From Ochromonas danica (lineage: Eukaryota; Sar; Chrysophyceae; Chromulinales; Chromulinaceae), in the NCBI GenBank assembly GCA_015146655.1, contig VKHL01000107.1:1-64000 (forward strand): a DNA stretch of 64,000 nucleotides. The letters are read 5' to 3'. Of this stretch, positions 43,745 to 53,698 are shown piece by piece (position 1 is the stretch's first letter; every line of letters begins with the position of its first letter). Below the pieces are notes generated by a model. That model was given only the letters and a program-made list of their open reading frames with translations. It ran no database searches and was not told the DNA's origin. A program made the position numbers and the translations under genes.

Positions 43745-46534
43745 CTATCCTTTGCGCAGCGCTAAGAGCGGAAGGCGAAGGCTTTGCAATCGCTGGACAG
43801 ACGACCCCGTCGAGCTAACAGACACCTCCTCCTCCTGCTGCTGCTCCTCCTCCTCCTGTAGGCTGGGAGCGCTACCCCCGCTGAGCGAGAAGCTGTAGAG
43901 AGAGCCTTCATCCTCTTCTTCGTCTTCTGCCTGGGCATAGCGATGCCTCCTCCTCCTGCTACTACCACTACCACTACCACTACCATTGCTGACCACGCTG
44001 TCGCGGCCTTGAGAAGCAGAAGAGGAGGAGGAGGAAGCAGAGGTGGAGATAGAGGTAGTGACTGAAGAGGAGGAGCAGGAGGAGGAGGGTAGTGTCTTGG
44101 CATTCAAGCGCCTCAACGCCGCGCTTCTTTCTTTCCATCCCCGCCGAGACGAAAAGGACGACTTCGTGCTACCACTCGCCACTGAGGAGTAACTTGTGGC
44201 CACGCTTCGCTCCTCCTCCTCCTCCTGCCGCTGTCCCCATGCCTCCCCCGCCACCGCCTCGGTAGCGCGCAGACCAAGTAGTGCGGAGTGCAGCGGCGGC
44301 GGGCAGGAAGGGAAGGCTAGCAGCCCCTCGCTCTCCTCCGAGACACGCCTGGAGACTCCCTCCACACTTGAGCTCTTGGCTGGAGAAGCGCCCACAAAGG
44401 AGGAGGAGCAGGAGGAGGAGGAGGGGTGGGAGAGGGAGGAGGAGGAGGAGGAGCAGGAGGAGGAGGGCAGGTAGCGGGTGGGGGAGTAGAGGAAGGACGA
44501 ATCGCGGCTGTCCGACAGCGTCGACGAGTCGCGGCGCTCTTCTGAGAGGGCGAGGTAGCAGCGCTGTCGCTCACTGTGCGCGGTAGCTCTGCGCACCTCC
44601 TCCACCTCCACCACCCCCTGCACCCCCGGGCCAGCAGGTAGTTTGTGACGAGGCGGTTGAGGCGCTGTGGAAGTGGTAGCGGGGGCAGTGGTAGCGGTAG
44701 CGGTAGCGGGGGGAGGGTGCAGGTAGGCTAGCGCTTGCTCAACGGCCTCGCGGGTTCCGGTCTGCACCGCTTTCTGCACCTCCTCGGCAGTGAGGTAGTG
44801 CGTAGGGGGTGCAGGGCGAACCATTTCTAGCACGCGGTCCACCACATCGAGAAAGCGCAACTCCAAGCCTTCTGAGGAGGGAGCAGGAGCAGGAGGAGCA
44901 GGAGCAGGAGGAGGAGGAGCCTTCACCTCCTCGAGGTAGTTGACGTAGTGCAGCCAGTTGGCAGAGGCGCGCCTGCGCAGGCCAGGGGGTGTCCCTCCTC
45001 CAGGGGGGGCTGCAGGGGGTAGTCCCTGTCTCTCTCGCAAGACTGTCACGGGTAGCTTTCCTCCCAGCAGATAGCTGCCCATGTTCGTGTGATAGCGGTA
45101 GCCATCCTCCTCCTCCTCCTGCTGCTCCTCCTCCTCCTCCTTCTCTTCAGGGGGGAAGGGGTCTGTTGTGTTGACTGCTACCTCCTGGACCTCAAGGCTG
45201 GGCAGGTCGTCTGTCTGCAAGCCACAATCAACCTGCAGCACTTCCTCTTCTTCTACCTCTTCAACGGGGAGAGGAGCAGGAGGAGGAGGAGGAGGGGTGA
45301 GAGCCTTGTGCACCAAAGAGAGCAATAGCACTTGCTGTCCCTGCAGCAGATCCACTAGCCGCCCCTCCAACACACTGCCTGGAGCAGGAGCAGGAGGAGC
45401 AGGAGGAGGAGGAGCGAGCTCTTCAGAGGTAGAAGCAATCAGAGAGGGTAGTGGGTGCTCCTCCAAACTCACTTGCACCCCCTCAGAGGTGTTCTGCACC
45501 TCCTCAGTAGTGCCCCGCACCTCCTCGCTCTCCGTCTGTGTAGTGCAAGACTGAGTGGCAGGTAGTGGTAGCTGCTCTCTCAGCAGATCGAAGGGCTCCA
45601 GGGGGTAGTAGTCGAGTGCAGTAGCAGCAGGAGGAGGAGGAGGAGGGTAGGCGAGCAGGTTGGGCAGCAATTCCGCCACGAGGGCTAACACGTCGTGCTC
45701 GTCGACGAGGTGCCCCACCTCCTCCACCACCTGCTGCACAACCTGGTCGATCGTCTGCAGCAAGGCGCCGTCCTTCCAGCGCCGCTCCTCCTGCCACCCC
45801 CTCGCCATGGCCTGCACCGCCTCGAGGGAGTGGTAGCGCTGCTTCTCTAGCCGCTGAGAGGTGCGCAACACTTGGCCGCGTAGGCGCCGCAGCTCTGACT
45901 CGGTCTGCACGAACCACTGCCTGCTGCCCGCCTCGCCTGCAGGCACGGGGTAGCGGTGGGTAGGAGGAGGAGGAGGAGTCTTCTTCTTCTTCCTTGAATG
46001 GGTAGCAGCAGGAGGAGGAGCCATGGGTCGAGGGCGAGTCTTCAGCGCTGCGACTTCTCGCGGCACGCCAGCTTGGCGAGAGGGTAGCACGACACTCGCC
46101 CCCACCGCCCTAGCCGTTACACCTCCTCCTCCTCCTCCTACACTGGAGGAAGGCACTCTCGCGGGGCGGGGAGGGGCGTATGCAGAAATGAAGATGGGCT
46201 TGTCGGCACTCACCACCCTCACCTCGGGCTCCCGACGCGTGACTGCGGCGGGGGTGGAGGAGGAGGAGGAGGAGGGGGCAGTCCCTCTGGCTCGTCTCTG
46301 CAGGCCGTAGACTTCCTCCTGCAGAGTCTTCTGCATCTGTCTGACCTTGCTGACGATGGGCCGCGAGACGACCTCCACGACAGTTCTCTGGTGGGAGAGA
46401 CTCTCCGCCTCCAACAGCAGCAGCCGCACCTCCTCCTGCGCCTTCAACAAGCGCTCCTGCTCGGCTGGAAGCACTAGAGCCACGCCTTGCAGCGCCTCCA
46501 GCACTGAGACTGAGACTGACGCATTCTCTGTCAT
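43745..46534 (-). CDS. Large low-complexity protein with QT motifs, unassigned
   Basis: An intact single-exon frame of 929 residues. The N-terminal 80 residues are helical; KPIFISAYAPP lies near residue 115; a coiled coil follows (about 205-290). The middle alternates helical segments with poly-Pro, poly-Glu and Pro/Ala linkers, and the last 250 residues are mostly Ser, with little predicted fold. Four short motifs resemble dynein light chain LC8 anchor sites: FVQTES, TTQTES, GLQTDD and AVQTGT. The mix of coiled coils and such motifs is common in centrosomal and ciliary scaffolds; that role is a guess. Most low-complexity runs come from CTC/GAG triplets, so lengths may vary between strains. 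The lack of stop codons over 2.8 kb and the conserved-looking helical blocks argue that it is a real gene. Confidence 0.6.
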   Translation of the reverse strand: MTENASVSVSVLEALQGVALVLPAEQERLLKAQEEVRLLLLEAESLSHQRTVVEVVSRPIVSKVRQMQKTLQEEVYGLQRRARGTAPSSSSSSTPAAVTRREPEVRVVSADKPIFISAYAPPRPARVPSSSVGGGGGGVTARAVGASVVLPSRQAGVPREVAALKTRPRPMAPPPAATHSRKKKKTPPPPPTHRYPVPAGEAGSRQWFVQTESELRRLRGQVLRTSQRLEKQRYHSLEAVQAMARGWQEERRWKDGALLQTIDQVVQQVVEEVGHLVDEHDVLALVAELLPNLLAYPPPPPPAATALDYYPLEPFDLLREQLPLPATQSCTTQTESEEVRGTTEEVQNTSEGVQVSLEEHPLPSLIASTSEELAPPPPAPPAPAPGSVLEGRLVDLLQGQQVLLLSLVHKALTPPPPPPAPLPVEEVEEEEVLQVDCGLQTDDLPSLEVQEVAVNTTDPFPPEEKEEEEEQQEEEEDGYRYHTNMGSYLLGGKLPVTVLRERQGLPPAAPPGGGTPPGLRRRASANWLHYVNYLEEVKAPPPPAPAPPAPAPSSEGLELRFLDVVDRVLEMVRPAPPTHYLTAEEVQKAVQTGTREAVEQALAYLHPPPATATATTAPATTSTAPQPPRHKLPAGPGVQGVVEVEEVRRATAHSERQRCYLALSEERRDSSTLSDSRDSSFLYSPTRYLPSSSCSSSSSSLSHPSSSSCSSSFVGASPAKSSSVEGVSRRVSEESEGLLAFPSCPPPLHSALLGLRATEAVAGEAWGQRQEEEEERSVATSYSSVASGSTKSSFSSRRGWKERSAALRRLNAKTLPSSSCSSSSVTTSISTSASSSSSSASQGRDSVVSNGSGSGSGSSRRRRHRYAQAEDEEEDEGSLYSFSLSGGSAPSLQEEEEQQQEEEVSVSSTGSSVQRLQSLRLPLLALRKG

Positions 46535-46608
46535 CAGTATAGTCTAGTAGAGTATTTCAAATTAGTGGGGCATGTCAGCTATTATTGTGTTGCGAGCGAG
46601 AGACTCAA

Positions 46609-46683
46609 CAGATGTTAACTTAACAGATGTTAACTTAACAGATCTTTACTTAACAGATGTTAACTTAACAGATGTTAACTTAA
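46609..46683. repeat. Five 15-base tandem repeats in spacer
   Basis: The unit CAGATGTTAACTTAA occurs five times in a row; the third copy is diverged (CAGATCTTTACTTAA). Each unit contains the palindrome GTTAAC. It sits in the 397-base spacer 46535-46931, between a gene start and a downstream stop; the rest of that spacer is TAGACTA- and ACTACACTAC-like simple sequence with no gene. Confidence 0.95.
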
Positions 46684-46931
46684 GATAGTCAAGTGATCTA
46701 CTAGTAAGCCTATGATAAATGATGTAGATTAACTAGACTAAGTGATATCTGTATAGCCCAGCAGTCGTACTCTAACTTTACTCTGCAATGAAAGCTACAC
46801 TATAACAGGATATTCTAAACAGTACACGTCGGGTTCTATCATTGCAATTACATCTCATCACTGTGCCAAGCTTTGTACATACCGTAGACTACTAACAACA
46901 CTACACTACACTACACTACCTCACCTCTACT

Positions 46932-49220
46932 CTACGGAGAGGAGGAGGAGGTCTGATCCAGAGAGCGCAGGTAGCAAGAAACATCCAATGGTCCTCCTGC
47001 TACCTCGTCTAACAAGCGCTGGCTGTCCGCGCTGGCGCCAAAGGCGAGGAAACGGTCTCTGAAGATCTGCCCTGCGCGGCGGTCCAGCGGGTCGGAGCGG
47101 AAGAGATGTTGCCAGATCTGAGCCGCGTAGGCCTTGGCGAGCAGGTAAGAGTAGTAGGAGCCGCCGTAGTTGATGAGGTGCGTGTGTGCGAAGGGGTTCA
47201 TCATGGGCAGCGCCATGTCTTCCAGGCGCACGGCCTGCAGGGCGGAGGGTAGCAAGGTGCGCACCTGCTGCACCAGCTCGCCGTCCCTCTGAGCGTGTAG
47301 CACCCCCACGGGCAGCACGGTGAAGTCTTGCTGAGCCTGGGCGATGAGGCGCATCACCTCCTCCAGCTGGCGGTCAGGGCGGTCTGTCTGCAGAAAAGCG
47401 GTGGCAGCGCGAGGTCCGAAGAGCGCCTGGTCTGCCGCGGCGTAGAGCAGCTGCGTCTGAGTGCGCAGGCCTGTGAAGCTCTCGGCTTGGAGCGCCTGCT
47501 GCACGAGTTGTGCGCTGGGCGGGGCGCCCGTCTGAGAGTGTCTCGCGAAGCGCAGCAGCCATCGCTCATCCCGCGCGAACTGCTCCGTGAGATGCGACGG
47601 GATCTCGATGAAGTCCGTGCCGCCTCTCGTGCCTGAGAGGTGCTGGAAGTGAGTCTTGGAGCAGAGAGAGTGCAGCGCATGGCCCCACTCGTGGTAGAGA
47701 GTCTCCAGCTCCTGCAGGGACAGTCCCCCCGAGCCCTCTGCAGAGCTAGTAGAGCTACTAGAGCTACTAGAGCTAGTACTGTAAGGCTTGGGGGTGGAGA
47801 GCTGGAAGGAGAGCACCACCACAGGCAGCTGGCGACTGCTCGTGAGAGATGGAAGCTGCAAGGCGTCGCACCCGCACTGCACGATGAAGTGCGCGGCGCC
47901 AGGGAACTTCCCAGCCCGAGCGAAGAGGTCGAGGTAGACGACGCCCAGCAGCCTACCCTGCCGCCCCTCCTCCTCCTCCTCCCACACCTCCCACTTGTGC
48001 ACCTCCTGCCCTCCCCCTTCCAGCCAGCTTTCACCTCGTTCTGGAGAACTCTTGCACACGCGTAGCCCGAAGAGTGTTTGGGTGAGGTCTCGCAGGGAGT
48101 CGAGGCAGAGGCCGAGGGGTAGGAAGGCGCGCAGAGCGTTCTGTGCACTGTTACCGCTGTGCACACGCTGTGTGGAGACCTGCTGCTGGAAGAAGGCGAC
48201 GTCCCAGGGCTGCAGAGGCGCCTGGCTGACGAGCGCCTTGTTCCTCTGCAGCAGCTGCAGGTCGGCCATGGCCTGCGATCGCGTCACTCGCGCCACTTCG
48301 CGCAGCAGCTCCTCCACCTCCTCCGGCCGCTTGTAGATGTTCTTCAGCAAGCTGCGCTCCGCATAGCAGCGATAGCCCAGGAGGCGGGCATAGCGATGTC
48401 TCTGTCCGATGAGCTCCAGCAGCGGGAAGGCGTTGTCGCAGGGCGCGAAGGAGGAGCAGGTCCACAGACTCTTGCGCACCTCCTCCTCCTCCACACTGCG
48501 CAGCAGAGGGTAGACGATGCGGCGGTCCAGGCTGGTCGTCAGGTAGCTCCGGCTGGTGTCCTGGCGGCTCTGCGGGTGGTAGCGATCGAGCCAGACGCTG
48601 AGCCTCTGGAAGGCTGGCTGGTGGGGGAAGGGCCCCAGAGAGACCACCTGCGCGCTCTCCGTGAGGTTCATGTTGTTCTGAGAGAACGCCGTCTCTGCCT
48701 GCACAATGGCCGCCTGCAAAGCCTTCAGCTGGGCCTGCAGCTGGTCGGACAAGTGGATGCCGTCGACCTCGAAGTCTCTCTTGAGGTCCAGCGCGAAAGC
48801 CCGCTCCTCCTCCGTCAGACCCTCCCAGGCAGACGCGTCGCCCACCACCTCGCAGAGCAGCTGGTAGAGCTTCGGGTCGCTGTTGAGCTCGGCGATGAAG
48901 GCGGAGATGGTCTCAAAGGCTTCCTGCGCGCTCTGCAGGAAGGCGCCGTCTGTGTGCAGGTTGCGGCACGCCTCGGCAGCGTCGATGACACAGCAGAGGT
49001 CGTTGGAGACCGTGTCGAGCAGGTGCAGCACGGCGCTGGGCGAGAGAGAAGACGACCCCAGAGGCCCTCGCGAGGTGAGCAGCGCCTTCACTTCTTGGAT
49101 CTTCTCCATCGCCTCCTTCGCACCCGTGCGGAAGCCTTCGGGCGTGCCATAACGAGGGCTTAACCCGAAGAGACCCGCTTTGGCTGCGGCTTTGGCCTGC
49201 TGAAAGAATAGTCGCCGCAT
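46932..49220 (-). CDS. Mitochondrial intermediate peptidase (M3 family)
   Basis: A single exon of 762 residues. This matrix zinc peptidase removes an octapeptide from a subset of imported proteins after the main processing peptidase has cut. Evidence: the zinc site YHEWGHALHSL with the third ligand in TDFIEIPSHL, the MIP-type phrase FQHLSGTRGG, and the N-terminal AGLFGLSPRYGTPEGF, which separates MIP from thimet oligopeptidase. A Ser-rich insertion precedes the active site. The leader before AGLFG is only about 15 residues (MRRLFFQQAKAAAK), short but basic. CTTTCAGCAG at that point looks like a splice acceptor, so a further 5' exon with more leader cannot be excluded. ATG at 49220 is used because the upstream ATG is out of frame. 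Confidence 0.93.
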   Translation of the reverse strand: MRRLFFQQAKAAAKAGLFGLSPRYGTPEGFRTGAKEAMEKIQEVKALLTSRGPLGSSSLSPSAVLHLLDTVSNDLCCVIDAAEACRNLHTDGAFLQSAQEAFETISAFIAELNSDPKLYQLLCEVVGDASAWEGLTEEERAFALDLKRDFEVDGIHLSDQLQAQLKALQAAIVQAETAFSQNNMNLTESAQVVSLGPFPHQPAFQRLSVWLDRYHPQSRQDTSRSYLTTSLDRRIVYPLLRSVEEEEVRKSLWTCSSFAPCDNAFPLLELIGQRHRYARLLGYRCYAERSLLKNIYKRPEEVEELLREVARVTRSQAMADLQLLQRNKALVSQAPLQPWDVAFFQQQVSTQRVHSGNSAQNALRAFLPLGLCLDSLRDLTQTLFGLRVCKSSPERGESWLEGGGQEVHKWEVWEEEEEGRQGRLLGVVYLDLFARAGKFPGAAHFIVQCGCDALQLPSLTSSRQLPVVVLSFQLSTPKPYSTSSSSSSSSTSSAEGSGGLSLQELETLYHEWGHALHSLCSKTHFQHLSGTRGGTDFIEIPSHLTEQFARDERWLLRFARHSQTGAPPSAQLVQQALQAESFTGLRTQTQLLYAAADQALFGPRAATAFLQTDRPDRQLEEVMRLIAQAQQDFTVLPVGVLHAQRDGELVQQVRTLLPSALQAVRLEDMALPMMNPFAHTHLINYGGSYYSYLLAKAYAAQIWQHLFRSDPLDRRAGQIFRDRFLAFGASADSQRLLDEVAGGPLDVSCYLRSLDQTSSSSP

Positions 49221-49394
49221 GAGAACAAGTCAACTCTGCCACTGCCACTCTCAGACATTCCCCAGCATTACACTATTGTTGTGGAGCGTGAGAGAATGAC
49301 ATTAACTTACTAAGAGAATACAGTTAACTTACTAAGAGAATGGTCTCTTGCCTGTGTTATTCATCTATTGTTGTTGCTAAAAGAAAGAAGAAAG

Positions 49395-50392
49395 ATGATA
49401 GCGAATAATGTCGTTGTTGATGCTATTCCAGCTTTGGACAAGGTAAAGTAACAGTTCTCTCTCTCTCTCTTATCTTATTCACCATGACCTAATCAATGTC
49501 TTGTGTCATCCAATGTGATTGATGTCTATGATGGTCTGTGACGGTCTGTGATGGTCTGTGATGGTCTTTGACGGTCTCTCAGGACTTCGAAGAGCCTTCC
49601 ATGAGGGCGAGAGTGTTGGCACTGATCGACGAGGAGATGAAGACCATGCCTACCTCCAAGAACTACCTCGACGCCCTGCCCTCCTTGAAGAAGGAGGAGG
49701 AGCTTGACGAGGTAGTGGCCCGCGTGGACCGCATGGCGCAGGAGGTGCGGCGCCGCCTTTCCTCCTCCTCCTCCTGCTCCTCCCCGCAGAGCCCCGACTC
49801 CGCGCTGGACAACGACGTGCAGGCCTGGAGGAACGCCTTGTCTCGTGCACAGGTCCTCCTCGCCCAGCAAGAGGCGCAGGTGAGCAAGGTGGACTCTCTG
49901 CTGGGGGAAGGCGTGGCCTCTGCTTGCCTCGCAGCCAACGCCTCCCTCGACAATCTGCAGCGCTTCTACCTCTCCAAGCTGCAAGAGGTGATGAGACAAG
50001 CGCACGAGGTGCAGAAGACGCGGCAGCTGCTGGCTCAGAGGGCCTACGGGCAGCTGTCGAAGGTGGCGGGGAGGAGAAGCGAGGCCCTCCTGCGCCGCCT
50101 GCACTGCGAGGCCTTCAGACAAAACCTCGTGGCGCGTCTGGCTGCCAGAGGAATCGATGCTGACGAGGCGATGAGAGTGAGAGAAGCTTCGAGTCAGGTG
50201 GAGGCCCTGGATGCGCGAGTCAACAGCACCATCCGACAGTACGAGGAGGTCAATGAGAGGCAACAGGAGGAGGAGGAGGAGGGGCATAAGGAGGGTGTGG
50301 TACATAAAGAAGTCTCGAGTGAAGAAGTGCAGGAGAAACATGCCGAAGAGGGGCAGGCGGAGACTCGACGCAAGCGAACACGTCGCATCTGA
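49395..50392 (+). CDS. BCAS2: Pre-mRNA splicing factor SPF27 (BCAS2)
   Basis: Exons 49395-49442 and 49583-50392 join in phase 0 across a 140-base intron, the longest seen in the window, giving 285 residues. SPF27 is a core subunit of the Prp19/NineTeen complex that remodels the spliceosome. The N-terminus VVVDAIPALDKDFEEPSM, recovered only by adding exon 1, matches the family's opening (DALPYxDxxYxxP), followed by ALIDEEMKTMPTSKNYL. The rest is coiled coil with a Ser run and an acidic, basic-ended tail (TRRKRTRRI) that could serve as a nuclear signal. Confidence is high from the opening and the overall helical length. Confidence 0.85.
49529..49578 (+). repeat. Ten-base tandem repeats inside an intron
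   Basis: About five units of TGATGGTCTG and variants (GACGGTCTGT, TGATGGTCTT) fill the 3' end of the SPF27 intron right up to its acceptor CTCTCAG. They explain why this intron is twice as long as the others. Confidence 0.85.
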
Positions 50393-50720
50393 CACAACTA
50401 GACCAGTTAGTTAGTTAGTTAACTACTATAGTACATTACAGCTACAGCAGTCGACTGCACTATACTACACTACACTACCTCTCCTGTACCCCGTACAGTA
50501 GACTACTGGAGTATACTGTAGCTCTGTTAACTTAGCAGTTAACTAACAGTAGACTAGCGGTGCTGTAAAGTGTGAAGAAGTTAACTGTCATTGTTATTGT
50601 TGTAGTTGCTGTTGAAGTTATTGTTGAGATTATGATACATTGTCTAGAGCATACGAGCCAGTACATACTTAGTGTACACTGACACTGCTGCACTGCACTG
50701 CTGGATGATCATGATCATGA
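50393..50720. other. Convergent 3' spacer of palindromic words
   Basis: It lies between two stop codons. Four AGTT units in tandem near 50406, several GTTAAC, GTAC and ACTACACTAC words, and a run of ATGATCATGATC at about 50705. No gene or RNA is recognised. Confidence 0.6.
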
Positions 50721-52844
50721 TCATGATGAGGATGGTGATCCACTAAGAGGGATGCGTGTCTCCAGGTTAGCTCGACTGAGCGTGGCAGCAGCGAGAACCT
50801 CCTCCGGCAGCTCTTCCTCGTGCTCTCCCTGGAGAATGATGCCAAACTTGACAACGAAGTTCTTAGCGTAGGTGCGGCAGAGAGACACGATGCCCTCTGC
50901 GATGGAGCTGGAGGCAACGTGCAGGTCAACTTCGAGGTAGTGCGGGCCTCTGAAGTAGCGCTGCACTATCTTCTGCCCCAGTAGACAAGGAGTGGGAGAG
51001 ACTGCGGCACGGAGGATCCACGGCGCCTCCACCAAGACTGCCAGCAGCTTGAATCGTTTGTTTTGAAAGGCCGAGCGGTCCAACACGCCGGGCTCGCCTC
51101 CCTCAGGCCACACGATGTCCCTACCCAATCACACAACACAACATAGCACAGCAACACATTACTACACTATACTATACTACAGTATACTGCACTATAGGAG
51201 GTTTGGTCACGTACCTTCCCCAAGCCCTGGCAGTGGTCTGAACTGCCGCTACCGGCTCTCCTCGGCTGTATTCTTCTTGAGAAGTGACGCACTGGCTGGG
51301 CAGGTCACGGAAGCGCTCGAACAGTTTGGAAGCTTTCTTATAGCGCGCCTCCTTGAAGAAGGCTTTGGGGACAGCGAAGTAGAGCAGCGCAGAGAGAGGA
51401 GGGTCGCCGGGTATCTGGATGTTGACCAAGAAGACAGACTCCACCTCCTCCACCAGTCGCCGCCGAATAGCCTCCAGTCGCCGCCGCACTGTATTGAGTA
51501 ATGAAGTAGTGCATTATCACATTGTGTAGCAGTGTATCTATGACAAAGAGTGACTAGTCTAGCATAGTCTAGTATGGTCTCACCTATTCCGTAGCGAGCG
51601 ATGTGGTCGTGTCTGTCTCCGAACTGTTTTCTGTCTACCTCGATGTACTCGAAGTGAAGGAAGACAAAGGGGGAAGGCCCCGCCTCCACCTTCTGACCGC
51701 TCTCCATGTAGTCCAAGTCTCGCACTCGGAAGCCATGAGTCAGGCCGGAGTCTTTCCCAATGGCCTTGGCCTCTGCAGTTTGGTCCAAGAAGGAGAAGTC
51801 CTTGAGAGATCTACCTCCACAGAAGCCGTCCTCCTCCTCCTCCTCTCCTCCTTCTACTCTAACCACACCACCCTGAGCCTTTGCTTCCCTGAGCTCCACC
51901 ATACGCCGCGCTTCCTCCAGTCGAGTGAGGTGCTGCTGCAAGAGAAGGAACTGGCGGTAACGAGTCTGTCGAGCAGGATCGTCTCTCTGGAGGTCTGAGC
52001 GAGCCTCCCTCCGCACATAGCTAGCTCTGCCTATCATAGCCAGGAAGGGCTCCAACTGGTTGAGCAGAGGGTCTTTGGCGACGTCTCGAATGAAGAGCAG
52101 CACGTGTCGGCTGAGGGAGACGAGCGCCTCGCCCTCGTGCCTGTCCCTCTCCGCCTGCCCCTGCCGAGACAGAGACAGGCTGCTCCTCATGAACAGGTGC
52201 TTGCGCTGCTTCTTCAGCTCGTTCTGCACCTGTTTATAGGAGGGGAGAGAGGGCAGCGGGTGAGCGGGGTAGAGCGCGGCCAGGTCAGAGCGCAGAGCCA
52301 CGAGATCATCTGCAGCGCGCCAGACCTCCCACAGCCCCGCCACCCGCAGACACAGCAGGGGGACTCCCTCCTCAGACACCTGCACCTTGGGAATGGCGTA
52401 GTCAGCTGTGCTGGGATCGAAGGGCTGGCTGGGCATGTGCGGTCGACTCTTCCTGCCCCTCCTCCTCCTGCTACTGCTACCTCTTCTGCTTCCCTCCGAG
52501 CCATCCAGAGTGTCAAACCAGACCAAGTAGACCAGATAGACTAGTTGAAGCAGCCACAGCTTCATCCCGACAGTGAGCAGGCTGTGGTCGGAGAAGAAGA
52601 CGAGGAAAGCGAGGCAGAGCAGCGTGGCGACGTCTTCCAGAGAGAGCAACGAGAAGGACAGTCTGAAGAAGTCCAGCCGGGGCACTTCTCGCCCTCGATT
52701 ACTTATCACCACCACATCCGTGCATCCCATCGACGGGAAGAGCATTGAAGAGAGCTCTGAGCTGATGGCACGGTAACGGCAAATCCCAGGGATCACCCAC
52801 AGAGAGCAGATCTGCTGAGATGCGATGCGATGCGATGGGATCAT
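50721..52844 (-). CDS. EDR2 C-terminal (DUF1336) domain membrane protein
   Basis: Exons 52844-51584, 51488-51215 and 51120-50721 join through introns of 95 and 94 bases to give 644 residues. The C-terminal 280 residues are the EDR2_C/DUF1336 domain known from plant ENHANCED DISEASE RESISTANCE 2: SVFLVNIQIPGD, LLYFAVP, then NKRFKLLAVLVEAPWILRAA, PCLLGQKIVQRYFRG and YLEVDLHVASSSIAEG, ending with EEELPEEVLAA. The N-terminal part holds two hydrophobic stretches (VATLLCLAFLVFF and LWLLQLVYLVYLVWF), likely a membrane hairpin, then a basic stretch and a region with a VPLLCLRV...SYKQV pattern that may be a PX-like lipid-binding fold (uncertain). Several ATGs are possible (52844 or about 100 bases further in). 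Role: probably lipid-linked membrane signalling or transfer. Confidence 0.82.
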
Positions 52845-52998
52845 TGCAGGACAGAGACACACAGAGGCAGAGAGACTCGCCAGAATCACAGATTTCCAGA
52901 TTTCCAGACTTAACTAAAGAGGCAGCCTCAGTGAGTTATCTGCTGGGAAATTGAGTGTGTGTGGTTGACTTCTTTGACTGGATGATGATAAGGTGGTG

Positions 52999-53020
52999 AT
53001 ATATATATATATATATATAT
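52999..53020. repeat. (AT)11 microsatellite
   Basis: Eleven AT units in the spacer between the EDR2-domain gene and the inverted duplication. They mark the start of a local A+T-rich stretch that runs to about 54.2 kb, in contrast with the G+C-rich genes on the left. Confidence 0.95.
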
Positions 53021-53128
53021 CGACTTATAGAATGAGACTGATAGGCCATGGATATCGCCGAAACATGTGCGAGGATGAGCGATGCCACAATGCGCAGGAA
53101 ATGAGCGAACAACCTGTGGTGATTATCA

Positions 53129-53698
53129 ATGGTAAAGAGGAACTTCAAGATCCTGGGACCACATGATTTAAAGCACAATTTTCCAAACTGTCATTTGACT
53201 TCAGTTGAGAATGGTCGCCTTGTCACACATCGTGCTGCCGTTTATGTGTTAAGAAACCAAGTTTATACCTTACAAATCCCTCCATCTACTACTTATTCAG
53301 GTATTTCTTTCTTCTTGTTTGATTTGAACTGTTCTTTTTCGCAAGGGATGGAATTCATTACGAAATTACCTCCACGAGAATCGGGTCACTTATATATGAT
53401 TCGTTCTTCGTATTCCAAATTTCCTCTGTTTGACGGTTTCTTGGTCGCCTTGCTTCCACACAATGTGAGAGAAGTGACTGGTTACCAAGTTAAGCTGGGA
53501 CGTCATACACCTCAAAAAGCTGTGCCAAAGTGTGTGAATGGTGGTGGCGTCCTCATTCGTGGGATCGCTAGAGCTTCTCCGCGCGCTGTAATACCGAATG
53601 GATGGAGGTATATGGAACAAAATCAGATAGAAGAGTTTCTCGGATACTCTCTTAAACCATTATCTTTAAGAGAGTATCCGAGAAACTCTTCTATCTGA
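53129..53698 (+). CDS. Hypothetical protein running into the inverted repeat
   Basis: An open frame of 189 residues from ATG 53129. I do not recognise the product. Inside it GTATTT...TTCGCAAG (about 53301-53345) could be an in-frame intron; splicing it would join TTYSG to MEFITKLPPRESGH. The frame is A+T-richer than its neighbours. From 53510 on it reads through the left arm of the large palindrome and ends inside the right arm, so the last dozen residues come from the inverted copy and are probably not original. It may be the remnant of a longer gene cut by the duplication, or chance. Confidence 0.35.
   Translation: MVKRNFKILGPHDLKHNFPNCHLTSVENGRLVTHRAAVYVLRNQVYTLQIPPSTTYSGISFFLFDLNCSFSQGMEFITKLPPRESGHLYMIRSSYSKFPLFDGFLVALLPHNVREVTGYQVKLGRHTPQKAVPKCVNGGGVLIRGIARASPRAVIPNGWRYMEQNQIEEFLGYSLKPLSLREYPRNSSI

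Noticed and set aside
46609-46683. Possible CRISPR-like array
   Set aside because: The units are directly tandem with no spacers, in a eukaryotic chromosome; it is a simple tandem repeat.
48159-49163. 334-codon forward frame
   Set aside because: It is antisense to the mitochondrial intermediate peptidase and owes its length to high G+C content.
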